A stretch of DNA of 64,000 nucleotides, from assembly GCA_021825865.1 (NCBI GenBank), contig JAKAFU010000002.1, positions 1 to 64,000 of the forward strand, in the 5' to 3' direction. The stretch is from a bacterium (GTDB lineage: Bacteria; SZUA-79; Acidulodesulfobacterales; Acidulodesulfobacteraceae). The position numbers and the translations under genes are program-made. Below the pieces are notes generated by a model that worked only from the letters and a program-made list of their open reading frames with translations, made no database searches and was not told the origin of the DNA. Position 1 is the first letter of the stretch. Each line of letters begins with the position of its first letter. Below, in pieces: positions 19,641 through 29,336 of the stretch.

Positions 19641-20602
19641 TAGAAAAATTTAAATCTTTGAATCAAGAAATACCTGTAGTTGTGTCAAAAAACAGATTAA
19701 AGGCTTCTACGTTATGCCTTCAAGAGACTGCTTATGTAAATTTGCGCGATATCTATGAAGCAGAGTCATTTGATATTGATAGCATAGATAACGGCGGTAT
19801 CAATATTAATAACAGCCATTATGATGATGACGAATTTTCATCCCATTGCGCATACGGCGATGTTCATGATAAGTATGAAAAATATAAAAGGATAAGTATT
19901 ATAGACGACGGATTCACTGCATTAAATATTAAGAAAAATTTAAATATTATTCTTATAGACGGAACTAAAAATTTATTTATACAGTCTGTTATTCCGGCAG
20001 GGATTTTAAGAGAGCCCGTATCTTCCGTACGGCACTCAAATTGCATTATAATTTCTAAAACGGCAGAGCACGATTTGTCGTTAGAAGCAGAGATAAGAAA
20101 ATATAACAAATCATGTCCGATATTCTATTCTTACTACGTACCGTCAAATATCAAAGGCGGATTAGGCGGAAGAGAAGTAATTCCGTGCGGACAGGTATCT
20201 AACGGCAACGAAAGAGCAGCAAAAAAAGCGGCAGTTATCTGCGGTATAGGCAATCCTGAATATTTTTATGCAAATATAAAAAGCTGCGGATTTGATATAT
20301 CAGATACGCTTGAGTATGGCGACCATCATAATTATAAATATGAAGATGTATTAAAGTTAAAATCAATAACAGATAGTCATGAAGATATAACAATTATTAC
20401 CACATTAAAAGATTATGTGAAGCTGAAAAATTTCAGGCTGAAGCTTCCGGATGTTATAGACAAATTATATTATTTAGATTTTGAAGTAAAAATCGACGGC
20501 GAATTTTGTGATTTTATTATAGAAAAATATTTTGATTATATAGGAAATATAAAATCGGAATTAATTGATAAAGTTAAAAATTCTTTAACAATAAATCAAT
20601 AA
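19637..20602 (+). CDS. lpxK: LpxK, C-terminal part (frameshifted gene)
   Basis: Continuation of LpxK in the -1 frame relative to the first part. Extending this frame back to the A-run reads [20 protein letters not shown], matching the family's GDEP region. Then come [13 protein letters not shown], the [11 protein letters not shown] segment (family DDGFQH) and a C-terminal [12 protein letters not shown] block. It contains an Asp/Asn-rich insert (residues ~50-80). A TTG at 19637 could serve as a start only if the fragment is made separately. One extra A in the run would give a full-length 462-residue-class enzyme. Confidence 0.85.
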   Translation: MIEKFKSLNQEIPVVVSKNRLKASTLCLQETAYVNLRDIYEAESFDIDSIDNGGININNSHYDDDEFSSHCAYGDVHDKYEKYKRISIIDDGFTALNIKKNLNIILIDGTKNLFIQSVIPAGILREPVSSVRHSNCIIISKTAEHDLSLEAEIRKYNKSCPIFYSYYVPSNIKGGLGGREVIPCGQVSNGNERAAKKAAVICGIGNPEYFYANIKSCGFDISDTLEYGDHHNYKYEDVLKLKSITDSHEDITIITTLKDYVKLKNFRLKLPDVIDKLYYLDFEVKIDGEFCDFIIEKYFDYIGNIKSELIDKVKNSLTINQ

Positions 20603-20740
20603 AATCAAACAGTGATGCCGAAGATAAAAATATAAATAAAAAGAATTGCCGGCAATAACAAGAATAATAATTAATAATAAAGATAATAATAATAAAATAA
20701 TCATTAAACAGTAAAGCCATTAAACATAAATAAACTATAG

Positions 20741-21739
20741 ATGAAAAAAAATTTAATTGCAGGGAAAGCGGAATATTTTTTGGTAAAAAGCCTTTATATA
20801 ATTATAAATATTTTGCCTGTTAATTGCGCATTAGCTTTTGGCAGATTTTTAGGCATAACATTTTACAGATTAGACAAAAAACATGCAAAAAGCGTTATGA
20901 TTAATTTAAAGACAGCTTTTGGAACAAATAGAAAAAATGGCGGAGAATATAAGAACGATGAAGAATTAAAGAAAATAGCCGTAAATTTTTATAAAAATCT
21001 CGGTATGGTTTTTATTGAGATTTTCAGGTTAAATAAATACGATAAAGAAAACATAGATAATTTTGTAGAAACCGATTTTGGCAATATTAAAGATATATAC
21101 GGTAAAGAGCCGATTCTTTTATTGACTGCGCATTTCGGAAATTGGGAGCTGCTGGCAAAAACATTCAGTCTTAAGGGGTACAAAGGGAATGTTCTTGCAA
21201 GACCGTTAGACAATGAATATATAGAGCAGATACTCTACAGATTAAGAACTGCTTCCGGCAACAAGGTAATTTATAATAGAGAAAATGCCGTTAAAGAAAT
21301 ATTGACTGCTATTAACAATAAGGAGATTATTGGATTTCTTCCTGATGAAAATGCGTCTAAAAGAATAGGCGTTTTTGTAGATTTTTTCGGAAAATCCGCA
21401 TGTACAATGCCGGGCATCGCAAATATTGCTGCTAAAACCAGAGCGACTATCGTGCCGGCATTTATTGTCAGACAAACCGAGTATAGTACCGCCGTGCATT
21501 TAAACAACAATGCACTTGCCGACAGCGGCAAAAATGCAGACGCGAAAAATAAGATTAATTATTGCAGGCATAAATTAATTATAGGAAAACCGCTAAAAAT
21601 TGACTATACCGGCAACAGAAAAGAAGATGTCATAAATATTTTAAATATTTTTCACAGAACGATAGAAGATATTGTACAAGAACATCCAGAACAATGGTTC
21701 TGGATTCACAACAGATGGAAAACAAGACCTGATAAGTAA
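20741..21739 (+). CDS. Lipid A biosynthesis acyltransferase (LpxL/HtrB family)
   Basis: A membrane-associated lysophospholipid acyltransferase-like enzyme adding a secondary acyl chain to lipid A. Motifs: LLTAHFGNWELLAKTF (HX4D/E catalytic motif), IGFLPDENASKRIGVFVDFFGKSACTMPGIANIAAKT, and the C-terminal QWFWIHNRWKTRP. An N-terminal hydrophobic segment is present. A short Ala/Asn/Lys insert lies around residues 255-270. It follows lpxK, forming a lipid A pair. Confidence 0.9.
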   Translation: MKKNLIAGKAEYFLVKSLYIIINILPVNCALAFGRFLGITFYRLDKKHAKSVMINLKTAFGTNRKNGGEYKNDEELKKIAVNFYKNLGMVFIEIFRLNKYDKENIDNFVETDFGNIKDIYGKEPILLLTAHFGNWELLAKTFSLKGYKGNVLARPLDNEYIEQILYRLRTASGNKVIYNRENAVKEILTAINNKEIIGFLPDENASKRIGVFVDFFGKSACTMPGIANIAAKTRATIVPAFIVRQTEYSTAVHLNNNALADSGKNADAKNKINYCRHKLIIGKPLKIDYTGNRKEDVINILNIFHRTIEDIVQEHPEQWFWIHNRWKTRPDK

Positions 21740-21878
21740 AAGAAATATAATCATATTATTTACTATTTGACAATTTATGATAAAATGATATGATGACGAA
21801 AAATTATAATAAGAAAATATAAAAAATAAGCATAAAAAGCTGCATAAAATATTATGCATCTTTAAAAAAAATGGAGCA

Positions 21879-23180
21879 ATGATGCTGCTAAAAAAACTTA
21901 TTAAAATTATTAAAAAAAATTTTAATTTTAGCGGAAAGAATAGCGTCAAATTCTCGTTTATTGTTTTATTGTATCTATTCATTATAGCTGCAGCCCCAAT
22001 CGGCGTCGCAGAAGCGAGCGGAACAATAACCGGCGTTACACCGTCAAATAATTATAATCAAAGCTCCGGCAGCGCAGGAAACGTTACCGGTATGCAGCCG
22101 CCTGTTAGCAGCGGCAATCAGGGTATGTTTAATTCTAAATCTTATTACCCCGCCGGTCACGCAGATTCGGGTAATCCTTTCAAATGGTGGGGCGTTAATT
22201 TGGATTTATCGCCGTTTGTGAGTCAAAATTATACAAATCCTATAAGCCAGCTTGACAATATTTCTGATACAATAACCGGAATTAACAATGAATCTGTTGT
22301 TGTTCCATTCAATTACAGTTTAAATAATTCAAATTTTAACGGTAACGGATTGGCATTAAGATATCATTCGTTTAATCATATTATTTCCGTGGGCGATTTT
22401 TTGCCTCCTCCTATTTCATGGATTTTATTTTTTATTCCAAGCATTAAAGATAAATATTATTATTCAAGTTCAAATTTTAATTTAAGTTATGTTGACAGTT
22501 CTAATTTGACTATGAACACAACAGATGCAACTATAACAGGTAAAATGCAGGAGGTATTTTTAAGATATTACTGGAATCCGGTAGGCGTGGACTATCCGGT
22601 TAGTTTAGATAATCATAAGATAACTTTGGTTCCATATGCAGATTTGGGAATCGGCGGCTTTACAGATTTTTTCTATGCGCATGATTTTACCTCAACTAAC
22701 CCGAATGACCTTCTGTATGCGGCTTTAACAAATCCGCAGGCAGCTAATGATGAATATGCTCAGGGGTTGTACGGATTAGGAATGCGATACGGCGCGGGAG
22801 TTCAGGTATTTGCTAAACATCTTTCCGGTCAAGTGTCTTTCCATGTATTGCCTTATAATTTTAAAAGAGGTTTTGCAGCACCTGGTTTTATAGCCGCAAA
22901 TCAGGGTGCGTCGCTGCCTTCTCCAAATATGACAGAAGATATTTTTGATGCCGGCGTTCACTATAATTTTATATCTAACTGGTATGTCGGTTTAAATTAT
23001 GAATATGATTCTTTTCATATAGGCTCAATAGGGCAGACGCCTATAAGTTTGTCCAATGTGAATGTGACGCAGCAGAGCAGCGGTATTTCAGCTAATTCAA
23101 ATCTGACCGCCGATAATTTTTATAACGGCGGAACAATGACGAATAATTATTTATATTTAACTATAGGATATAATTTTTAA
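21879..23180 (+). CDS. Predicted outer-membrane beta-barrel protein
   Basis: 433 residues with a basic N terminus and hydrophobic core (FSFIVLLYLFIIAAAPIGVAEAS) that looks like a cleavable signal peptide. The body is rich in Gly, Asn, Ser and aromatic residues with alternating patterns, and the chain ends YLYLTIGYNF with a terminal Phe, the usual outer-membrane insertion signature. The last strands (YNFISNWYVGLNYEYDSFHI) resemble OmpA/OmpW-like porin strands. I cannot assign a family or substrate. It lies after the lipid A genes but with a 139-bp gap. Confidence 0.7.
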   Translation: MMLLKKLIKIIKKNFNFSGKNSVKFSFIVLLYLFIIAAAPIGVAEASGTITGVTPSNNYNQSSGSAGNVTGMQPPVSSGNQGMFNSKSYYPAGHADSGNPFKWWGVNLDLSPFVSQNYTNPISQLDNISDTITGINNESVVVPFNYSLNNSNFNGNGLALRYHSFNHIISVGDFLPPPISWILFFIPSIKDKYYYSSSNFNLSYVDSSNLTMNTTDATITGKMQEVFLRYYWNPVGVDYPVSLDNHKITLVPYADLGIGGFTDFFYAHDFTSTNPNDLLYAALTNPQAANDEYAQGLYGLGMRYGAGVQVFAKHLSGQVSFHVLPYNFKRGFAAPGFIAANQGASLPSPNMTEDIFDAGVHYNFISNWYVGLNYEYDSFHIGSIGQTPISLSNVNVTQQSSGISANSNLTADNFYNGGTMTNNYLYLTIGYNF

Positions 23181-23277
23181 CAATATGATGATATTATATT
23201 TGTTATAGATGTTATTTATATGTATTATTAATATTTATTTAACTGCAGGATATATTTGAAGAAATATTTGATAAAAA

Positions 23278-23826
23278 ATGATACCGCCGAATCAGAAAAA
23301 AGTAGATGAACTTATTCAGCTTGACTTAGGATATATTCCGGATGTCAGCGTTGATGATTATAGACTTACTATAAACGGGCTTGTAGATAATCCTTTAGTG
23401 TTAGCCTATCAAGATATTGCGACTATGGCAAACGATAAAGTAATAGACGACTTTCATTGTGTTACAGGATGGACTAAAGAATCTGCAGCATGGGAAGGCG
23501 TGTTGACAAAAAAAATTGCCGCGCAGGTAAAACCTGATAAAAAGGCAAAGTATATTCTTATAGGCTCTTACGATGGCTATACTACAAATGTGGGGATTGA
23601 TTTTTTTATTAAAGATAATTCAATACTTGCGATTAAATACGGCGGAGAAACGTTGAGCCGAGAACATGGTTATCCGCTGCGCTTAGTGATTTCCGATAAG
23701 TATGCATACAAAAGTGCTAAATGGGTGAAAGTTATCACGTTTTTAGATAAGGAAGAGCTTGGATATTGGGAAAAAAGAGGATATTCTAACGGCGCAGACC
23801 CTTTCAAAGAAGAAAGATACGCTTAG
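23278..23826 (+). CDS. Molybdopterin-dependent oxidoreductase, sulfite oxidase family
   Basis: A single Moco-binding domain of the sulfite oxidase/MsrP fold. The Cys ligand is Cys61 in DDFHCVTGWTKESAAWEGV. Further family marks are KYILIGSYDGYTTNV, LSREHGYPLRLVISDKYAYKSAKWVKVITF and the C-terminal GYWEKRGYSNGADPF. At 182 residues it has only this domain, with no dimerisation domain and no signal peptide, so it appears cytoplasmic. The substrate is unknown. DUF488 follows closely. Confidence 0.85.
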   Translation: MIPPNQKKVDELIQLDLGYIPDVSVDDYRLTINGLVDNPLVLAYQDIATMANDKVIDDFHCVTGWTKESAAWEGVLTKKIAAQVKPDKKAKYILIGSYDGYTTNVGIDFFIKDNSILAIKYGGETLSREHGYPLRLVISDKYAYKSAKWVKVITFLDKEELGYWEKRGYSNGADPFKEERYA

Positions 23827-23850
23827 TAATTTAAATAAAATAAAAATAAT

Positions 23851-24276
23851 ATGCTAAATACAAAAAGAATTTATAAAGAACCGTCGGATGAAGACGGAAT
23901 AAGAATATTAGTTGACAGGCTATGGCCGAGAGGAATGAGTAAAGAAAAAGCCGGAATAGATTTTTGGTTTAAAGATATTGCCCCTTCTAACGAAATAAGA
24001 AAATTGTATCATGCAGCAGCAATTGATTTTGATGAATTTAAAAGAAGATATTTGCAGGAACTTTCGGAATACAGCCATAATAACGATATGACAAAAGGCG
24101 GCGAATCCGAAAATTCATTGGCACAAATATTGACATTTGTCAAAAACGGCGGCAAAAATATAACATTGCTGTACGGTCTAAAAGATGAAATAAATAATAA
24201 CGCCTCAGTATTAAAAGAATTTATCAAAAAGATAAGCAAGAATACCCGCACCTCTTTGACCGGAGCAGCTCACTGA
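23851..24276 (+). CDS. DUF488 family protein (YeaO-like)
   Basis: The family motif KRIYKEPSDEDGIRILVDRLWPRGMSKEKAGIDFWFKDIAPSNEIRKLYH is essentially complete, with the F-KRRYLQEL segment after it. The function of DUF488 is unproven. A short hydrophilic insert (HNNDMTKGGESEN) precedes the last strand region. It begins 24 bases after the Moco gene stop and is probably in the same operon. Confidence 0.85.
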   Translation: MLNTKRIYKEPSDEDGIRILVDRLWPRGMSKEKAGIDFWFKDIAPSNEIRKLYHAAAIDFDEFKRRYLQELSEYSHNNDMTKGGESENSLAQILTFVKNGGKNITLLYGLKDEINNNASVLKEFIKKISKNTRTSLTGAAH

Positions 24277-24283
24277 AAACAAT

Positions 24284-24411
24284 ATGTTATTGTCCGCCGT
24301 TATAAGGAAATTTGAAATCATCGGCGAAGCAATAAAAAGATTCCTATTGATATGCGTGAAAAATATTGCAATATCATTAATATTCCTCGAAAGAAGATGC
24401 GGCGGGAATAA
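24284..24411 (+). pseudogene. Decayed HepT/DUF86 fragment
   Basis: From ATG 24284 the frame reads MLLSAVIRKFEIIGEAIKR; a one-base shift then gives IPIDMREKYCNIINIPRKKM before a stop. The combined peptide matches the conserved middle of HepT-like (DUF86) toxins: RNFEIIGEA-K, then IP-EIREKYPEIPW and the GMR region. N- and C-terminal parts and the MNT-type antitoxin partner are missing. The RX4-6H RNase motif is lost. This is a relic of a HepT/MNT toxin-antitoxin locus; recognised by eye from the family pattern. Confidence 0.5.
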
Positions 24412-24503
24412 AATAATTTGCACAGAGCATTAGACCTGTTATAAATACTTGAAAATGGAGAGCTTAAAAATTAAAAAAACAAAGAGGTAAAGAGGATAGG
24501 ATT

Positions 24504-25076
24504 TTGGAAAATAAAAAAAATAAATGCATATTTTTAGATAGAGACGGAGTTATAAATAAAGACATAGGCTATCTTAAATCTCCAGACCAGTTAATAATTC
24601 TTCCGGGGGTTATAGAAGCCTTAATAAAACTCAAAGAAGCCGGATTTTTGCTAATTATAGTAACGAATCAATCAGGCATTGCAAAAGGTTTTTTTTATGA
24701 AGACGATTTAATAAAAGTGCACGAGGCGCTTTTAGCAATTTTTAAGAAAAACAATGTTTATATTGATGATATATTTTATTGTCCTCATCATAAAGACGGA
24801 ACGGTAGAGCCGTACAATATATCCTGTAATTGCCGCAAACCTGATACAAAAATGATAAAAAACAGCGTAATAAAATATAATATAGATTTGAGAAAATCTT
24901 ACTTGGTGGGGGATAAAGATACCGATATTCAGCTTGCGATTAACGCAGGTCTTAAATCTTTTTATGTAAAAAACGATATGTATGAATATGACAAAAATGT
25001 GGTTCCGGATTATATTGTCGGCAATTTGGCGGAGGCTGCAGAGATAATTATTGAGACCTCAAATTCAAATATGTAA
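24504..25076 (+). CDS. gmhB: D-glycero-D-manno-heptose 1,7-bisphosphate 7-phosphatase GmhB
   Basis: A HAD-superfamily phosphatase with motif I CIFLDRDGVIN, motif II VTNQSGIAKG, Zn-binding CPHH...CNCRKP and motif IV VGDKDTDIQLAINAG. This combination is the GmhB/histidinol-phosphatase HAD-IIIA subgroup. It dephosphorylates the heptose precursor for the LPS core. The start is TTG at 24504 (MENKKNKCIFLD); there is no ATG closer to motif I. Confidence 0.87.
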   Translation: MENKKNKCIFLDRDGVINKDIGYLKSPDQLIILPGVIEALIKLKEAGFLLIIVTNQSGIAKGFFYEDDLIKVHEALLAIFKKNNVYIDDIFYCPHHKDGTVEPYNISCNCRKPDTKMIKNSVIKYNIDLRKSYLVGDKDTDIQLAINAGLKSFYVKNDMYEYDKNVVPDYIVGNLAEAAEIIIETSNSNM

Positions 25077-25287
25077 CGCTGCTATTTTTTTAAAGATATA
25101 TGCAATAGATATAACATATTAAAATATTAAGTAAAATTTAATATTACTACAACTGTTTTTACGTTTTGTTATGATGAATATATCGCAATAAATAGTTAGA
25201 TAAAAATCATTAATAGTTAGACAAGAATTGCATTAGCAGTGTCCAATTATAAATAAAAATTAAATCGGTGTCTTGCCCCGTATCATC

Positions 25288-26718
25288 ATGTCTATGTCAA
25301 TTTTATACAGCTATCTTCGGTTATCAACGACCATGCCTGTTTTAATCATAATTTTACTTGTTATTAACATTTATTTTATTTTTTTTAAAAGCAAAAAAAA
25401 CGAAAAAAACATTGAAGAAAATATTAAGCTATCAGATGGGTCGTTGTCGGCGCTTTCCGAAGTAAATATAAATTTACTAAGATTAAAAGATGCGGTTGAA
25501 AAATCCGACTCAAATATAAGAAATGAGATAAAAACAGAGTTTAAAAACAGCCGTGATGAAACTTTATCTTTATTAGCAAAAATAAGGGAGGAGCTTGCTA
25601 ATTCTTCTAAGAGTTCAAGAGAAGAACTTTCCAGCTCATTTAAAAATTCAAACGATGCAGTTTTGAATTTTTTAAATACGACAGGCGAAAAACTTGAGCA
25701 GATAAGAAGCACAGTTGAAATCAGCGTAAAAAATCTTCAGGACGAAAATACAAAAAAATTAGATGAAATGCGTGCGACGGTAGATGAAAAACTTCATGCC
25801 GCTTTAGAAAAAAGATTGGCTGAGTCATTCAATCAAGTATCTGAAAGATTAGAATCCGTACATAAAGGTTTAGGAGAAATGCAAACGCTTGCCGCAGGGG
25901 TAGGCGATTTAAAAAAAGTTCTGTCAAATGTAAAAACAAGAGGAATATTAGGAGAAGTTCAGCTTGAAAATTTATTAAATGATATTTTATCGACTGGACA
26001 TTTTGAAAAACAGTTCGATATTACAAAAAACGGTCTAAAGCAGAGGGTAGATTTTGCAATAAAAATTCCGCAGGATAACAATTTTAATTCCTATAATTAT
26101 TTACCCGTCGATTCAAAATTTCCTGTTGAAGCGTATCTGTTTCTTCTGAATGCTTATGAGACAGGCGATAAAAGCGAGATAGAAAAGGCATCTAACGGTT
26201 TAAAAAGCGTAATTAAAAAGCATGCGGGGGATATCAGGAATAAATATATTTCTCCGCCCCAAACCACGGATTACGCAATAATGTTTTTGCCTACGGAAGG
26301 TCTTTATGCCGAAATTTCAAGACAGCAAGCTCTCATAGAAAATCTTTATAGAGACTATAAGATAATTATCGCCGGACCTAATACGTTAGTTTCTATTTTA
26401 AGCAGTTTTTTAATGGTTTTCAGGGCTATTAATATTGAAAAACATGCAGGTGAAATTCAAAATGTGCTTTCGGCAGTTAAAACCGAATTTAATAAATTTG
26501 GCGATATATTAAAAAATGCCCAGGATAAAATCAATAAGGCAAGCGACGATATAGATAAATTAATCGGAACAAGAACGAGGAAGATGCAGTCTGTTTTAAA
26601 AAATATCCAGGAACTTCCTGAAAAAGAAGCAGCGAATATATTGGATGTTCAGGCAAACACTGCGGCAGGTGCAGATACGGAGGCGGAAGAGCAGAGTAAT
26701 CAAGAAAAAAATATGTAA
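25288..26718 (+). CDS. rmuC: RmuC family DNA recombination protein
   Basis: An N-terminal membrane anchor (PVLIIILLVINIYFIFF), then a long coiled coil (residues ~40-210, Glu/Lys/Ser heptads), then the RmuC nuclease-like domain (VKTRGILGEVQLENLLNDIL, VDFAIKIP, LPVDSKFPVEAYL, TDYAIMFLPTEGLYAEI, AGPNTLVSILSSFLMVFRAI). RmuC limits inversion and rearrangement at short inverted repeats. The exact start is uncertain: ATG 25288 and 25294 and a TTG at 25273 are in frame, and none has a strong ribosome binding site. Confidence 0.88.
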   Translation: MSMSILYSYLRLSTTMPVLIIILLVINIYFIFFKSKKNEKNIEENIKLSDGSLSALSEVNINLLRLKDAVEKSDSNIRNEIKTEFKNSRDETLSLLAKIREELANSSKSSREELSSSFKNSNDAVLNFLNTTGEKLEQIRSTVEISVKNLQDENTKKLDEMRATVDEKLHAALEKRLAESFNQVSERLESVHKGLGEMQTLAAGVGDLKKVLSNVKTRGILGEVQLENLLNDILSTGHFEKQFDITKNGLKQRVDFAIKIPQDNNFNSYNYLPVDSKFPVEAYLFLLNAYETGDKSEIEKASNGLKSVIKKHAGDIRNKYISPPQTTDYAIMFLPTEGLYAEISRQQALIENLYRDYKIIIAGPNTLVSILSSFLMVFRAINIEKHAGEIQNVLSAVKTEFNKFGDILKNAQDKINKASDDIDKLIGTRTRKMQSVLKNIQELPEKEAANILDVQANTAAGADTEAEEQSNQEKNM

Positions 26719-26752
26719 ATATTAAGAGCAGCTGCCGTTATATTATTTTTCC

Positions 26753-26781
26753 TTGACTTTACAAAATTTATATGGCAAAAT
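26753..26781 (+). promoter_or_regulatory. Candidate sigma-70 promoter for rpsT
   Basis: TTGACT (26753-26758), a 17-base spacer, then CAAAAT (26776-26781), about 100 bp upstream of rpsT in a gap after rmuC. The -35 is close to consensus and the -10 weaker. Confidence 0.4.
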
Positions 26782-26881
26782 TTCTTAGTTATTGATACAA
26801 TAATGTAAATGAAGATAGATAATTTTTCAATAAAATAAATAAAGCAAACATAAAAATAAAATAAGGGAGTCAACAAAATTT

Positions 26882-27148
26882 ATGCCTAATCATAAATCTG
26901 CAATTAAAAGAGTGAAACAAACAAAAAAAAGAAATCTCCGCAATACCAGCAATGTTTCTGCAATGAAAACATTTATGAAGAAATTTATAAGCGCTGCCGA
27001 AAACAAAGATATGGATAATGTTGAGAAATTTTTTAAAATTAACGTGTCTTTTATAATGAAATTAGCTTCTAAACATGTTATTCATAAAAACAACGCAGCG
27101 AGAAAGGTTTCTAAAATAACTAAACTTTATAATTCCGTAAAGGCATAA
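26882..27148 (+). CDS. rpsT: 30S ribosomal protein S20
   Basis: 88 residues beginning MPNHKSAIKRVKQTKKRNLRNTS, the S20 N-terminal signature, with the C-terminal ASKHVIHKNNAARKVSKITKLYNSVKA. S20 binds 16S rRNA early in 30S assembly. AGGGAG lies upstream. It converges on holA. Confidence 0.97.
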   Translation: MPNHKSAIKRVKQTKKRNLRNTSNVSAMKTFMKKFISAAENKDMDNVEKFFKINVSFIMKLASKHVIHKNNAARKVSKITKLYNSVKA

Positions 27149-27344
27149 GCACAAAACAGCATACAACGCGAGCGCGAGGTGTGCTATATACAAAGAAGCA
27201 AAGGGCGCAGCCTCAGGAAGCATACATAAGAAGAAAAAGAAATAATAATTTAAGATAGAAGTATATATAGAAGGCAAAGCGAAGCATATAACGGCAAAAA
27301 AGCAGAAAAATAAAATTGTTTTACAGATTGTTTAGTTTTATTGT

Positions 27345-28463
27345 TTAACTATATTGCTTAACTGCAAGATTTGTTTTAAATATCAACTCTTCCAATATCA
27401 AATTATCAGGAAACCCGGACGTTTTCAGCTTAATATCGGTTTCTTCTATTATTTCTATGATAGCCGACAGATTTTTTAGATTATAAGAATTAATCCTTGA
27501 GAGGAACTTATTTTTCAGAAATGACGGAACATTATTTGCCAGCAGTATAGTATTTAAATCAATGCCGGATTTGTCCATCAGTTTTCCTTTATGAATTTTC
27601 TTTATTTCTGTATATAGTATTGAAATTATTTTGACCGGTTCTTCTCCCTCCTCATATATCAGGCTAAAAATATTGTAGGCTTTTTTAAAATCTTTGTCTA
27701 TTATAGCGTCTATAAAATCAAAAACAGTAAAAGTGCGGGATACGGAGATTAAAGACTTTATATCTTTTACGGTTAGATGTTTTACATGTTTCGTATTGTC
27801 ATTGTCATGCGCTATATTAATGTCGGTAATATAGCCGTCTGCTGCAGCGTCAGCATCGTCGTTACCGCCGGTATTTGCAATAGCGGTATCGCAGCCGCTG
27901 CCTGCCGTACTGCTTTCTTTGACGGTTAGTTTTTTAAAATTATTTGATATTTTATCCAGTTCGTTATTTATATTGGAAAGATTATTGCCGATAATTCTTA
28001 AAAAGTAATAAACAGTTTCTTCATTCATAGCTATATTCTTTTCTTGGCACATTTCAGATATATATTTTGGTAATTCAGAATCATAAAGCGGTCTTATTTT
28101 AATGAGCTTAGAATATTCTTTAGACTTTAATGTTTTGAAAAAATTGTTGTTTTCGTTTATTTTTGCAGCATTTTTATAAAAAATCATTATAGAAGTTAAC
28201 GACGGATTATTTATATATCTTATTAAATCTTCATTGTTCAAGATAGATTCTTCAAAATCATATATAAGTATTATTCTTTTGTCGGCAAAAACCGGATAGC
28301 TGTCAGCGATATTTAAGATTTGTGATGCGGAGGGGTTTGATAATTTATCAAAATTAAAATCAAACTGTTCTTTATTTAAATATGTAAGTTTTATTTTTTC
28401 AAGCTCTTTATTTATCCTGAATTCGTCTTCCCCATAAAAAAAATATATAAGTGTTTCTTCCAT
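27345..28463 (-). CDS. holA: DNA polymerase III delta subunit HolA
   Basis: The clamp-loader subunit that opens the beta clamp. It begins METLIYFFYGEDEFRINKELEKI-like sequence (EETLIYFFYGEDEFRI), with the delta AAA+-like and lid features (FADKRIILIYDFEE, IGNNLSNINNELDKI). The C-terminal helical collar domain is recognisable (FIDAIIDKDFKKAYNIFSLIYEEGEEPVKIISILYTEIKKI). A Gly/Asp/Ala-rich insert (~residues 185-215) is unlike other HolA proteins. Last gene of leuS-lptE-holA, the same order as in E. coli. Confidence 0.88.
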   Translation of the reverse strand: MEETLIYFFYGEDEFRINKELEKIKLTYLNKEQFDFNFDKLSNPSASQILNIADSYPVFADKRIILIYDFEESILNNEDLIRYINNPSLTSIMIFYKNAAKINENNNFFKTLKSKEYSKLIKIRPLYDSELPKYISEMCQEKNIAMNEETVYYFLRIIGNNLSNINNELDKISNNFKKLTVKESSTAGSGCDTAIANTGGNDDADAAADGYITDINIAHDNDNTKHVKHLTVKDIKSLISVSRTFTVFDFIDAIIDKDFKKAYNIFSLIYEEGEEPVKIISILYTEIKKIHKGKLMDKSGIDLNTILLANNVPSFLKNKFLSRINSYNLKNLSAIIEIIEETDIKLKTSGFPDNLILEELIFKTNLAVKQYS

Positions 28464-28546
28464 TGTAAATTAACTGATTTATAAATTCAATTTAAAATAA
28501 AGATAAAGGTTGAGATATCAAAGCGCTGCTTCTCTGCTTATTAATA

Positions 28547-29158
28547 CTATTTGTGAATTATGGCTTTTGTTTCTATTAAAAGAATAATTTTTTTTGCTAT
28601 CCTTTTTGAAACAATATCTAACGCTGTTTTTTCCTGTTTATGCCCTACTAACGGATTTTCATAGTTAAAATAGTTTGCGCTGGATGTCAGTGTAACATTA
28701 TGAAATAAAATTTTGCCGCTCGTTTTGTATAAATTTATTGATACTGTTGCAGAAATTGAATACTGGACGGCTGCTGCAACGCCCGTGTATGATATAACAG
28801 AATTATTAATAGAAATTATTCTGCCGGTGAGGTAATATTGTGCGTTGTTTTTATTTGAACTGAACATGCCGGTAGAAGAGTTAAGATAATAAGCTATATT
28901 GTCTGAAAAATAAATGCCGATTCCGCTTTTGTATGTTATATTTTTAAAAGGCTTAATATAAATGTTTTTTATACTTGAATAATTTCCGTAAGCAGGCGAA
29001 TAAATATCGGTATTATTATTTGAACTTATTGATGCACCGCCTGTTTCGACGGCACCTGCCGTTCCGTTTGTTTGTTTAAGCAGCGAATATCCGCAGGCAG
29101 ACAGGAGCAGCGGAGGGAGCAGAATAAATATTAAAATAATAAGTCTTTTTAAAAGCAT
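28547..29158 (-). CDS. lptE: LPS assembly lipoprotein LptE
   Basis: A type II signal peptide with lipobox LSAC (Cys at residue ~22, followed by GYSL). LptE plugs the LptD barrel that inserts LPS into the outer membrane. Downstream features are IKNIYIKPFKNITYKSGI, YYLTGRIISINN and the C-terminal KRIAKKIILLIE. A Gly/Ser/Asn-rich stretch follows the lipobox. Location between leuS and holA supports the call, since sequence similarity in this family is weak. Confidence 0.83.
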   Translation of the reverse strand: MLLKRLIILIFILLPPLLLSACGYSLLKQTNGTAGAVETGGASISSNNNTDIYSPAYGNYSSIKNIYIKPFKNITYKSGIGIYFSDNIAYYLNSSTGMFSSNKNNAQYYLTGRIISINNSVISYTGVAAAVQYSISATVSINLYKTSGKILFHNVTLTSSANYFNYENPLVGHKQEKTALDIVSKRIAKKIILLIETKAIIHK

Positions 29159-29336
29159 AGTTATTAAATTTTTTGAACAATAATTTTTTATAATAATCTT
29201 AAATAACGCGGTTAAATAAAGATAATCCTACATAGTGAATATAACAATATGATGAATAATAATTTTTAATTAATAGTTTTATCCGCTTTATATCCTTAAA
29301 TATATTTTTAAAAATTAAATACTTTTGGTAACTCGG

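Noticed and set aside
27149-27344. Relic gene or small RNA after rpsT
   Set aside because: The spacer is locally purine- and GC-rich with an AGCACA/TGTGCT pair, but no frame gave a recognisable peptide and no convincing RNA fold was seen.
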